Shown piece by piece: positions 23,903-33,592 of a stretch of 64,000 bases of DNA. The stretch's first letter is position 1. Every line of letters begins with the position of its first letter. Origin of the DNA: Puccinellia tenuiflora (taxonomy: Eukaryota > Streptophyta > Magnoliopsida > Poales > Poaceae). The DNA lies in contig QRDG01000628.1 of NCBI GenBank assembly GCA_012064385.1, positions 154,716 through 218,715 of the forward strand, in the 5' to 3' direction. The notes beneath the pieces were generated by a model. The model had not been told where the DNA came from. It did no database searches and saw only the letters and a list, made by a program, of their open reading frames with translations. The translations under genes were made by a program, and so were the position numbers.

Positions 23903-23921
23903 GCCCCACGGTGGGCGCCAA
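23903..23921 (-). other. Primer binding site of element 1
   Basis: On the minus strand TTGGCGCCCACCGTGGGG follows the 5' LTR end at once. This type of site is shared by many Tat-lineage gypsy elements in grasses; the same motif with one change is at 37760-37778. Confidence 0.85.
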
Positions 23922-24406
23922 TGTCGATGGTTTAGATCAACGGTGAAGACACGGGACTACGTACGCGCGGGCATCGTCGATGTGGGTTAGCAGATGGACG
24001 ACACGGGAGAAAGGATTTATACAGCTTCGGGACCCGGGAAACATCATCCGGTAATATCCCTACGTGCTGTTTGTGGCTAGGTTGTATTCCATATGCTCTT
24101 GGTGGAAGTCGCCGATGAGGCGGCTCCTCTATCTTTTGTATCGTGTGTCTAGATCTATCGGGCTCTGTCCCGTCTGTCTTGGTTGTGTTGGGTCTGTCGG
24201 GTCTGTCTTCTTGGTGCGCCTTGCCCCTCCTTATAAAGGTGGAGGAGGCCGGCTTACATGTCGAGTCCTTTTAGGACACTGCTAATCTAATACAAGTCGG
24301 TAAGGTGAGTCCTTTTCCTATTCTAACTAGAGTCGGCCTGCTGGGCTTCCTCCTGATGGGCCATGTTAGTACTCCTTACGGGTACCCGTGTCCCATATCC
24401 ATGACA
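23922..24406 (-). repeat. 5' LTR of non-autonomous element 1
   Basis: 485 bp. Few differences from 21670-22155 can be seen (for example AGATACG against AGACACG), which points to a recent insertion. A TATA-like CTTATAAAG is at about 24230-24238. Confidence 0.9.
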
Positions 24407-24602
24407 GGTAGCATAGTGAAGAGGAAATATTTATGTATTCAATTATATTATTATTGTTGAGAGTGTCCACTAGTGAAACTATGATCCCTTGGCCTTATTT
24501 CCAAGCACCGTTTACACCTTTGTCCTGTCCTCTTGCATTGTAGAGGATTGAGACACTTTCACATTCTTGTTTTTTACATTAAACTTCCATCCATTAAATC
24601 AA

Positions 24603-24607
24603 CCATC
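24603..24607. repeat. Target site duplication CCATC, right
   Basis: Pairs with 20645-20649; it lies within the copia A gag reading frame. Confidence 0.75.
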
Positions 24608-24808
24608 TTGTTCTTTAAACTTGTTTAGTGCATAATCAACTAAAACTTGTGACACTTTAGTTGTAGGGAATAGATAACTTTTCCTTCTTGCTCCTGCGGA
24701 TCGATACCCTTCTTCCACATTGAGAGGTGCTACAGTGATCCCCTGCTCTTGGGGGTTATCACCGTCGAATATAAAAGTTGGATCATGCACTAATTCTCTA
24801 AACGACAT
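24603..24808 (-). pseudogene. Copia A gag, N-terminal part
   Basis: It starts at an ATG 41 bases after the primer site. It encodes about 68 residues ending FKEQDG just where the CCATC duplication of the inserted element begins. When one copy of the duplication and the insertion are disregarded, the frame leads into the YDVWK region at 20649, showing that both pieces are one gag gene split by insertion. Confidence 0.8.
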
Positions 24809-24848
24809 TTTTACTCTCTAGGCGGTAAAGTCCAAAAAGAGAGCTGAG

Positions 24849-24860
24849 GCTCTGATACCA
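24849..24860 (-). other. Primer binding site of copia A
   Basis: The minus strand reads TGGTATCAGAGC two bases after the LTR end. This is the initiator Met tRNA type. Confidence 0.9.
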
Positions 24861-25892
24861 ATTGAAAGAATAAACGATGTCGCCTAGAGGGGGGTGAATA
24901 GGCGATTAAAACTTTTCCGGTTTAAGGCTTGATAAATGCGGAATAAAACTAGGTGTTGAAATTAACAAGCCAACAACCTAATATACTAGGTTCACCTATG
25001 TGCACCAACAACTTATGCTAAGCAATATAACAACAAGGTGATAGAAATATATATGACATCAAGCACAAAGGCTATCACAATGTAAAGTGCATAAGTAAAG
25101 AGCTCGGGTATAGAAATAACCGAGGCACGCAGAGACGAGGATGTATTCCCGAGTTCCTCCTTGTTAAGTGAGTACGTCTCGTTGGAGGGGTGTGAGCTCG
25201 CCACAAAAGGCCTACTCAAGATGCCACAAAGGCCTCACCCTATTCTCCGATGAACCGCACCCAAGGGTTTGGTTCACCTTCCACTATCGGAATCCTTCAA
25301 GGCAGAATCCGGAGCCTTTACAACGTTCTTGGGGCACACACCCACAACTCAATTGGGGGCTCCCAAAACTTGCCCGAAGCTTCACAACTCGAAGTCTTCG
25401 CGGCACCACCAACCGTCTAGGGTACACAATGCACCCAAGAGGCACAAGCTCTTGGGAACACAATGCACCCAAGAGTAACAAGCTTCTCGAACTTCAATCC
25501 CACGAATCCTCGTGGAGAGCACAACCCGATGCAACTAATGCAAAAGGCAAGAACACACTAAGTGGTCAAATCCTTCTCTCTGTAATCCAACCAAAGCAAC
25601 TAATGCTATGGAGGGATTTAAGAGGAAGAACAAAGAGGAGAAACACTAAGAACTCCAAAATCTAGATCTACTTGATTCCCCTCATTTAGAGCAGGAATGG
25701 ATTGGTGGAATGGTAGATCTAGATCTCCTCTCTTGTTTCCCTAAAAATGGGCAAGAATCATTGGAGGGAAGTGGAGGAATCAAGCTCTCAAGTTTGCAAC
25801 AATGGAGAAGATAGAGAAAACGTGGCCAGCCTCCTCTTGGGAAAGAAGGAGGATATTTATAGCCTCCCCCAAAATCTGACCGTTGGAGCAGC

Positions 25893-26148
25893 GAGGGGCT
25901 GGAACTTCCGGTGTTATGTACCGGAACTTCCGGCCAGGGGCCGGAACTTCCGCTGCGTACACTGGAACTTCCGGTGGCCCGGAAATTTCCAGAGCAAACC
26001 TCCAGTGCAAAGATCCGGACCCCTTCCAGAGAGAAAATGCGAAAATGACTTAGCCAAATTTTCCTGGACCGGAACTTCCGGACCAAGTGTCGGAATTTCC
26101 GGACCCCCGGAAATTTCCGCGGAAACTTCCGGGGCAAATTTCCGGAAC
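25893..26148. repeat. Array of GGAACTTCC/GGAAATTTCC palindromes
   Basis: About eleven near-palindromic 9-10-mers, several extended to the perfect 13-mer CCGGAACTTCCGG. Spacing is irregular, 13 to 60 bp. Two more are at 29882-29917 across the inserted solo LTR. Confidence 0.85.
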
Positions 26149-26183
26149 CCCAGCAGAGAGAATCGCCGAAAAGACTTAGCCAA

Positions 26184-26188
26184 AAAGC
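26184..26188. repeat. Target site duplication AAAGC, left
   Basis: Pairs with 29861-29865 and supports a simple solo LTR. Confidence 0.8.
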
Positions 26189-29100
26189 TGTAACATCCCA
26201 AATTTTGGAATGATTTAAAAATCACAAAATTTAAAACTTTTATTAATAATAATTAAATAAAGTCTCCAAAAATCAAGAAAAGCTTTTATAGGGGATTGTT
26301 TTGACATCTTCAAAGTTATATTTTAAATTAAATATTTCTTTATCTTCCAATCTCAACTTTAAAGTTTTGGAAATGAAATATTTAAATGGGTTTTCCAAAT
26401 ATTACTTTCTACTTTGGATATTTGGTTTTCAAATAAATATTATGGGGGATATTATAAACCCTAAATCATTTATGAAAATGATTTAAATACTTTTTCAAGC
26501 TATATTTTATAAAATGTATTATCTTAAATTATTTTAATATGAAAATGAGTTATCATTTTGAATGATTTTACTCATATCATTCTTTGGTTGTTGTTTAAAT
26601 ATTTTGTTATATTTATAAACCCTAATTTGGAAAATCCCCAAATAGCCATATAAGGCAAATTTGACCAACAGGGTATTTTGGTAATTTGTTTTGACAAAAA
26701 AATAGTTCCTAAATGTCTATTTTGAATATTTGGATTTTTACAAATTTTTACAAATTTATTTGATTTGATTTGGAGGCCTAAATAAAAAAATTATAAAAGA
26801 AAATAGAAAATGAAAAAGAGAAGGAAAAGAAAAAAAACGATCCCAACTGGGCCGACCCAGCCCAGCAAGGCCGACCAGTCCAAGCAAGCCAGACCAGCCT
26901 GACCGAGCCGCTCGTCTTCCTCCTCGAGCGTACATAAACTGTACGTTACACATCCATGACCGCCACCTCTTCCCCTCCTCCTCTAGAGCATTCTATGCAT
27001 CAAAACAATTTTCCACAAACACGAAACTTACTCCCCACTCAGCAATTATTTCATTCAGGGAATTTATTTTCCACTTGGTTGCCGAAATAATCCGGATCGG
27101 TTCGGTGAACCGAATGCCATTCGTTGGCATGTCCCTTCCGATCTCCCTTCTCAGGACATATAAATAGAAACCGCGCGCGTCATGTTGAGCCATTTGCTCT
27201 CCTCCAACCGCGTCAACTTTAGCCCCCAAACCGAGTTCATCATCAGATCTTGTCATACACGGTGACCCTCTCGCAAATTCCTCGCACCAGAAGACTCCAC
27301 TCATCGAGGCAAACCTCCAGGACATGGTGACGCATCATTCCATTGACGTTGGTCACGCCTCAACCGAAGCCCGAGCAGCATCGCCGCCACAGCCAAGATT
27401 CTGACGAGGTGAGACCTCGCCATGCTCCACGATGATGTCCTGCGTGATCTATGTGTCCCCCTTCACTCTCCCTAATTTTTCCAAAAAAATTTCCCACATC
27501 ACAACCATGGAGAACAAGGTCAACGGATCTCACCGTTGACCGACATCGTCGCCATTCTTCTCCTCCTCCGGCGAGGCTAGTAACCTCCTGAGGCCGAGAC
27601 CTTGTCGTGTCTCCTTCCCATATTCACGCGAACCTCCTGGACATGACTCCGCTCCTCGAGAGACACCGAGATGACGAACGCAACATCGACCACTTCGTTT
27701 ACCCCGCATCACGTTGACCCCGTTCTCCTCGACACCGACAATTTTCATTTCTTTCGGTGAGCCTCCCATACATGTTCTAACCTTACCTGTATATTTTCCC
27801 AATATTTTAGATCAGACCACCCTGTTATGCCCAAACATAATAATTTTGGCCATACAATTTTTCCCAAGTGTCAAAACCTTTTTATTTTCGGATTTGACTT
27901 TGGAAAGATTTTAGTCAAACTTTAGAAATTCGTATCATTTCACCGTAAATCCAAATTCAACAAATTTGTAGTCTACAGATTCATAAAAATGTGTAGAACA
28001 CAGTGGTACAATGAAAACATATATTTTAGTCGTGCACTAACTTTGTTATTTACAGAAACTTGTAAAACACTATTTTAACTATAGTTTTAATTATGTAAAC
28101 TATTTTGAGATGATTCTTTTTGCTAATGTTAGCATTTGAGACCCTCTGTACTGTAGTATAAAAAAATTTCGGAACTTATATTTTATTATTGGTTATTCAA
28201 ATCTATTGTTTAACCTTTTACAAATCATCAAAATTGTTTAAATCATTAAAAATGATTTTCACTTTTAAAACTTATTTAGTACTGACCTTTAGACCAGAGA
28301 GTTTACAAAAACACTTTTGTTATGGCGTGAACAAAATTTCCTTCATCCATGCATACATGTCTATGTAATGTTGCATTTGTATGGTGATTTTATTTATTTG
28401 CTTTATTGCTTGTTTATTGTTGTTTCTTGTGATTATTTTAGATTGAACGGAGTGCTCCAAGTTACGTTGAAAAGAGAGTGTGAGCAACGACAAGTTTTTC
28501 AAAGGCAAGTGATGCTCCTGCATAAATTGCCTATTATTTCTCCTATATGCATTTTAGTGTTTTATTTTAGTAAAGCATGATAGGTGTTATTAGTATTGCT
28601 ATGCTAGACCTGTTTAGTATTACTCCTAATATTCCTAAGTGTCTAGTACCTATATGATAACTTAGTAAAAGTATTGAAATGCTATGCTATGTGTTTTGTT
28701 ATGAAAAGCTAATTTCTACTAAGTTAAACAACTACCTGGGTGGCAATTGATTTTGCTCTATTGATGGTACAAAGTTGAGTGGCTGCTCAGGGCCATTTCC
28801 ATGGTTATACCTGAGTATGTGCACTTGTGAACGGCCACCCAGGAACAAAGAGATTTAACTCGCTCCAAGTTTAGATTGCTTCCAGTGCAGCCACTTGGTA
28901 TTATGGCTCTGCCTTGACTAAGTAAGTTCTAGGAACCTGATTCCGGCAGTTCTCAGCGGATGAATGTCTTGTATGGGTCTGCCTGACGAATAGGGGACTG
29001 GTTCCCAAAGGTCTCGTCTTCATCTTCACCTTTCCTTTTCATTTCAAAAAGGTCAAGGACATAATGGGTTGATGAAGTCTTGTGGTGAAAGTGCACAACC

Positions 29101-29860
29101 TCTCGAGAGTGTCAAAACTATGATCATAACTGTGTCCCTGGTTACGGACAATTCTGAGCAGCTGAACAAGGATGTCAACTGAAGATCTCATCATTCCAAT
29201 TTCTCAAGTAAAACTTTGAAGGGTGAACAAGGGTAGAAAGGACACCCAGTGTATAAGGACTTGTCCCGCAAAGACACCGGATATGCTGGGATTGTCTCAT
29301 AGGTCCAATTGGAAAGGGCACCGAGTGTATTAGGACTTGTCCCGCAAGGACACCGGATATGCTAGGATTGTCTCATTTTCGAGTTGGTGAAAGAAAATGA
29401 TTTGAAAGGATAGGACAAAATTTGCTATACGCAAAATAGCCTTCAACTCCACTAGCCAAATATGCATATAGATATTAGGAGTTTGCGTTTATGAGTCCAC
29501 AAGTATCACTTACCAGATCCATTCTAATGGTTCTGACCAATTTTTGGCTATAACCTACGTCTTGCAGGTTTTCGGACATCGAGTAAGGAAACGAATAAGG
29601 GTTTCGAGTCTGCAACCAACATGTTTGCCTGTGGCACATGAAGATGATGGGGCTCAATGATATTTTAAGTTTTTCACTGCTGAACTTTGTAACATGATAT
29701 GTAACTTGTAATGTTTTATTCTTCTGAATCATCGATGTAATAGATACTTGACGCAATTGCATGATATTACATCTTAAACTGTGGTGCTAGCTATTCGATC
29801 CAGGGACTAGCACAATAACACAGGGATCTTGGACAATTTTAAAAAGGAAAGGTCGCTATA
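26189..29860 (+). mobile_element. Solo LTR of a gypsy family with long LTRs
   Basis: 3672 bp starting TGTAACATCCC and ending CGCTATA; the last bases correspond to CCCTACA in the related LTR at 60983, so the terminal C has become T. It is flanked by AAAGC at 26184-26188 and 29861-29865. No internal domain or second LTR is present, so recombination between two LTRs most likely removed the rest. It is homologous (inverted) to the LTR at 60983-64000, clearest at 28735-29000 against 61740-62030. No coding region is called in it. Confidence 0.85.
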
Positions 29861-29865
29861 AAAGC
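29861..29865. repeat. Target site duplication AAAGC, right
   Basis: Pairs with 26184-26188. Confidence 0.8.
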
Positions 29866-30712
29866 TCAGATGAAAATATGGGTCGGAACTTCCGGTGCTT
29901 GAGCCGGAACTTCCGCCCCACTAAAAAACTGCAGAAAGAGCAAAACGAAAACAGGCATATCTTTTGCATCCGGACTCCGTTTTCGATGATCTTGGGCTTG
30001 TTAGAATCGTAACGACGAGCTCAACAAGTATATACCGAAAAACATCATAGTCCAACAAGGTAGGATAAAACCAAATGGAGAAAGGTAAAACCTCTCTATG
30101 AAAGACAAACCGATAAACCTCCAAAACCAAAGACGCATATGAAAACCGTTTTCGGTGAACTTGGCCTTGTCATGACAAGCACGACAAGCACCAATACCAC
30201 ACCACGATAAGAGCCAAATAAGAGCCAATAAATATGATTGCAAGGATGCAAAGTTTTGAGCTCTCCATGAATGATACGATCAAGATACTCGGTCGAGAGC
30301 CCCTCTTGATATTACGGCTATCTACCCTATAACCCGGTCTCTCCACTAACATCATGATACCAGTAAAATAGAAACCCTATCAAGATCATACCTTCGCCTT
30401 GCGCTTAATCCACTTGAGGTCGATGATGACGATCTTCATCTGCTCAAGACGAACCACCTTTCTTGATTGCGCTTCGCTTGGTGAAGATTCACATGTAGCT
30501 CAACCCGCATATCTTCACATGGCCTTGAGAGTTGATCAACCCGCACTTAGCCTTGATCAACATATAATCTTCTTCCCTTAGCCTTGACTCCAACATATGG
30601 AGATCAAGCAATGCTTATGGACACACCTACAAATATAGCTCAATACAAATATTAGTCCATAGAGATTGTCATTAATTACCAAACCACACATGGGGGAAAC
30701 CATGCACTTTCA

Positions 30713-32172
30713 GCGATGACCCTTCGGACATAATCTATGCGACCGTGGTATTTGGCCAACCAATTCATACCGAGAATAACATCTATGCCTTGGGTTCCAA
30801 GAACGATTAGGTCAGCGGGGAAACCTCTGTCTAGGATTTGGATTGGGGTTCCCTTACATGTCCAGGTGGCCGTGGTATGGGACCCGGGTACTTGCACCAG
30901 CATGGCCTTAGTCATACGGGCTGCTTCTAAACCAGCTTTTCACACGAACTCTTCAGTAACAAAAGAATGAGTTGCACCGGAATCGAAGAGAACAGTAGCG
31001 GGTACGGAGTTGACAAGGAACGTACCCAGCACAACATCTGGCACATCATGGGCTTCTTCGGCATTGATATGGTTCAGACGGCCCTTAACAATCGCGACAT
31101 TCCCACGGGGTGTGGCATTCTTCCCATTTTCTCCACGTCCTGGGCCACGGTTTGGAGCAGGTGCATTGGGGCGCAGAGCAGCATTCTTTGGATTGGGGCA
31201 TTCTTTAGAATAGTGTCCTCTGATGCCACACTCAAAGCAGACGACATTGGGATGGCCTGCATTATTGTTGTTGCCTCCGGGACGGTAGTTGGCATTGGGA
31301 CGATTGGGATAGTTGGGACGCGGTGCTGGAACAATTGCACAAAAAGGTGGGGGTGCTAGCCTAGGGTTGGGTGGATAAGTGCGGGGCTTCTGGCTGCTGG
31401 AGCCTCCTTGGTTCGCCATACGGTGCTTGCGGTCCACGTACATGGCATTGCGCTTGGACTCCATCTGAATGGCCTTGTCCACAAGAGCTTCCAAATCTCC
31501 AAAGGTGTGAGTGACCAGCACACACTGCATTTCAGTGTGCAGCCCATTCAGAAAATGATCCATCTTCTTCTCTCTAGTGTTGGTGTCGTCTGGGGCGTAT
31601 CGGGGCAGGTCCATGAACTCCTCCAGATATTTCACCACATCCTTTCCTCCTTGCTTCAGCTTGCAGAACTCATCCCTCTTCCTAGCGATCAAGCCGCTAG
31701 GCACATGAACCTTGCGGAACTTGGCCTTGAATTCCTCCTAGGTGATTGCTTGGCCAGTTGGCTGCATAGCCTTGGTTGCTTCCCACCATGCCCTTGCAGG
31801 ACCAGAGAGGTAGTGGGTAGCAAACAAGACTTTCTCTTCATCAGCAACCCTGGCAACTTCGAGGTTGTTCTCGATGGTGCGAAGCCAATCTTCCGCTTCT
31901 ACGGGCTGAACGGTCCAGGCAAAGACGGGCGGTGTAGTATTTTGGAAGTCGCTAATGGTGGACCGGTGGTCGTCCCCATTGTTGTTGTTCCCGTTGTTGT
32001 TCTGGGTGTTGGCTGCGAGTTGTTGGAGAACGGCAAGATGGGCTTGGCGCTCTTGGCGAGCGGCCTCACGCTCCTCCAGGATGAGCCTAAGGAGTTGGGC
32101 CGGGGTAGGCTCAGGTGGTGGTGGTGGTGGGTCGTTACGACCGTGACTTCCTCCTTCTCGTGTGTCCACCAT
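30713..32172 (-). pseudogene. Gypsy gag and protease start (broken)
   Basis: It starts at the ATG of a segment rich in Pro and Gln. The capsid-type gag domain follows (LSGPARAWWEA, then DEFCKLKQGG and MDHFLNGL). The nucleocapsid has one CCHC knuckle, CFECGIRGHYSKEC. The aspartic protease then begins (FDSGATHSFV) and its flap and second half continue to VILGMNWL. Lesions: an in-frame TAG at about 31737 and a TGA at about 30940, just after the protease active-site segment. The frame is lost at 30713 where the copia LTR begins. In an intact element gag packages RNA and protease cleaves the polyprotein. Confidence 0.87.
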
Positions 32173-32454
32173 CCTGAGATTAAACGGGCATAAGAGACAA
32201 AGCAGATCGGGGATGTCTTAATCCAACAAGGAAAAAGGTTTGGGGTTCAAGTCTTTGGGGGTTGGGGTCTTCCCGACATACAAGTTTTCGAAAAGGGTTT
32301 TGCAAATTTTGAAATTTAAAAACACAACTAACATCATAAAGAAAAAGCATCGCATGGATAAGTTCCACACATCACCACATAGTTCAACAGACATATGGTT
32401 TCAAAAGAACCATTACATGGACTCGATCGCGACTACAACAGGGTTGACTTAAAC

Positions 32455-33348
32455 CTAGGATAACTCGCAGATGACAACGAGGATCCGACTACTAGGGGGT
32501 ACACTCGGTGCAACATCGTCGGTGTCGGGTTCGACGACACGCTCCTCAGTGTCCTCCTCCTCATCCTCTTCCTCGTCCTCATCGAGAAGAGGCTTAGTCG
32601 GCTCCTCCTCGTCGTCGACCATCTCCTCCTCATAGTCCATCTCCTCCAGGTAGTCCTCGTCATCGCTGATGAAGGCACTGCTCTCCTTGCGGAGATCCTC
32701 TCCTTCCTCCTCCATCTCGTCGGCTCGGCGCTCAAGATCCTCGATCAACTCGTCCTGCTCTGCCACCCTCTTGCGGAGCTTGGCGATAGTCCTCTTCAGG
32801 CGGACTCCTCTCTGGCGAAGGTCGGCCTTCTCCTGCTGCAGGAGGGCCACACGGTCACGGCTCGCCTCGAGCACGACGCGCTCAAAGTGAGACCTGTACC
32901 GCACGCTGCGTAGGTCCTCTTGGGTGCAGTGAAGTAGGACCTCCATGTCCACGATGTGCTCTCCAAAGGTGGGGTGACGAGCGGTGGGGGTGGGCCGCCC
33001 CTCAGTTTCGCGCCTCCCGTAGAACTCAAAAGGGGTGTTCTCCAACTCCTCCTTGTGCTCCTCACAGAGTCGGGCCAGCAACCTCTGCATGGCACGACAA
33101 AGTCCGTCGTCCCAGCTAGCATCCATCGTGGTGAAGGCCATCGTCTTGGAACGGGAAGACTTAATGTTTCCCCGGACAGACGACTCGATTAGCCAGCTTA
33201 GGTTACCCTAATCGTGAACGTCAACCTGCGCCCCGCGGAACTCAGGAGCTGGGCGACCCAGAATGTCGCTCAACTTGTACAAGTCCTTCTCGAACATGAG
33301 ATTGCCCTTCTCCTTGACTTGCAAAAACTCGGTGAAGTGGAGTGCCAT
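32455..33348 (-). pseudogene. Extra coiled-coil ORF upstream of gag
   Basis: The frame starts at ATG 33348 (MALHFTEF) and runs 297 codons with one in-frame TAG after 46 codons. The part after the stop is 228 codons open from 33141. Features: a compact N-terminal part (LSDILGRPAPEF), a middle with ARLCEEHKEEL, a long charged coiled coil (about 120-200 of the full frame, with LRKRVAEQDELIEDLERRA) and a very acidic Glu/Asp tail. It ends 282 bp before gag. I know of similar unexplained ORFs in grass gypsy elements but no function; an RNA-particle or movement accessory role would be guesswork. Confidence 0.7.
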
Positions 33349-33570
33349 CTACAATTTACGAAAAAATTTAAGTTAGTGAGATGATTAGTGTGCAAAATTT
33401 TAACTGGAAGTAAATGTAACGTTAATATGAGTCATAGTTTTTGTAACATAAGAGGGGTGAGAATTAAGCATTAATTTTTCACAAATACTCAACTCCCTTG
33501 TATTTTTAGAAAATACTTTTGGATAAACCCTTATCTAACACCCATGCTAACTAAGGTCTCCTACAGTTAG

Positions 33571-33592
33571 GATGGCTATGATGCCATCACTT
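33571..33592 (-). other. Degenerate primer binding site region of the gypsy element
   Basis: On the minus strand TGGCATCATAGCC lies four bases after the LTR end. It aligns, together with the following CTGTAGGA, with the intact site TGGTATCAGAGC...CTGTAGGA of the LARD element, and has several changes. Confidence 0.6.

Larger units (their letters stand above)
21670..24406 (-). mobile_element. Small non-autonomous LTR retrotransposon 1
   Basis: 2737 bp with LTRs of 486 and 485 bp (TGTCGATGG...CGACA or TGACA) and a 5 bp target duplication GGTAG at 21665-21669 and 24407-24411. The minus strand carries the primer site TTGGCGCCCACCGTGGGG beside the right LTR and a purine tract CTCGGGGGCTAC beside the left LTR, so it is a minus-strand element. 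The interior (22156-23921) has no pol and is mostly short tandem repeats. The primer type matches Tat-group gypsy elements, a possible source of enzymes (inference). Confidence 0.9.
20650..24602. mobile_element. Solo-LTR-like insertion in copia A gag, itself interrupted
   Basis: The flanking 5 bp CCATC occurs at 20645-20649 and again at 24603-24607, marking a target duplication. The inserted sequence starts TGATGCATG and, after removal of the nested element (21670-24406), is about 1.2 kb. It ends in TCAA rather than the standard CA. It has no coding capacity, but shows a TATA-like CTATAAAAA at about 21057, a GC-rich leader-like part and a long transcribed-style tail. I read it as a solo LTR in plus orientation from a family I cannot name; the imperfect 3' terminus leaves some doubt. 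Confidence 0.7.
18602..30712 (-). mobile_element. Copia retrotransposon A (SIRE-like), 5' part with nested insertions
   Basis: On the minus strand it has a complete 5' LTR (30712 to 24863, interrupted), a Met-tRNA primer site, a leader and gag. It stops at 18602, where the Helitron begins. Protease, integrase, RT, RNase H and the 3' LTR are missing. Two insertions sit in it: 20650-24602 in gag and 26189-29860 in the LTR. The primer-site context (TGGTATCAGAGCCTCAG), the LTR start TGAAAGTGCATGG and the gag type with a coiled-coil C-terminal half suit the SIRE/Maximus group (inference). Confidence 0.85.
24863..30712 (-). repeat. 5' LTR of copia A, interrupted by a solo LTR
   Basis: On the minus strand it starts TGAAAGTGCATGG at 30712 and ends TTCTTTCA at 24863. 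Removing the nested 26189-29860 and one duplication leaves about 2.2 kb. It holds arrays of CCGGAACTTCCGG-like palindromes on both sides of the insertion (25893-26148 and 29882-29917), which confirms that both parts are one LTR. The terminal C-loop hairpin is at 24880-24905. Confidence 0.85.

Noticed and set aside
24849..24860. tRNA gene remnants at the TGGTATCAGAGC sites
   Set aside because: Only the 12-base primer complement is present, beside LTR ends; no tRNA fold.
25682..26225. Frames of 103-151 codons in the copia A LTR
   Set aside because: Translations of the GGAACTTCC palindrome array, open on both strands; not genes.
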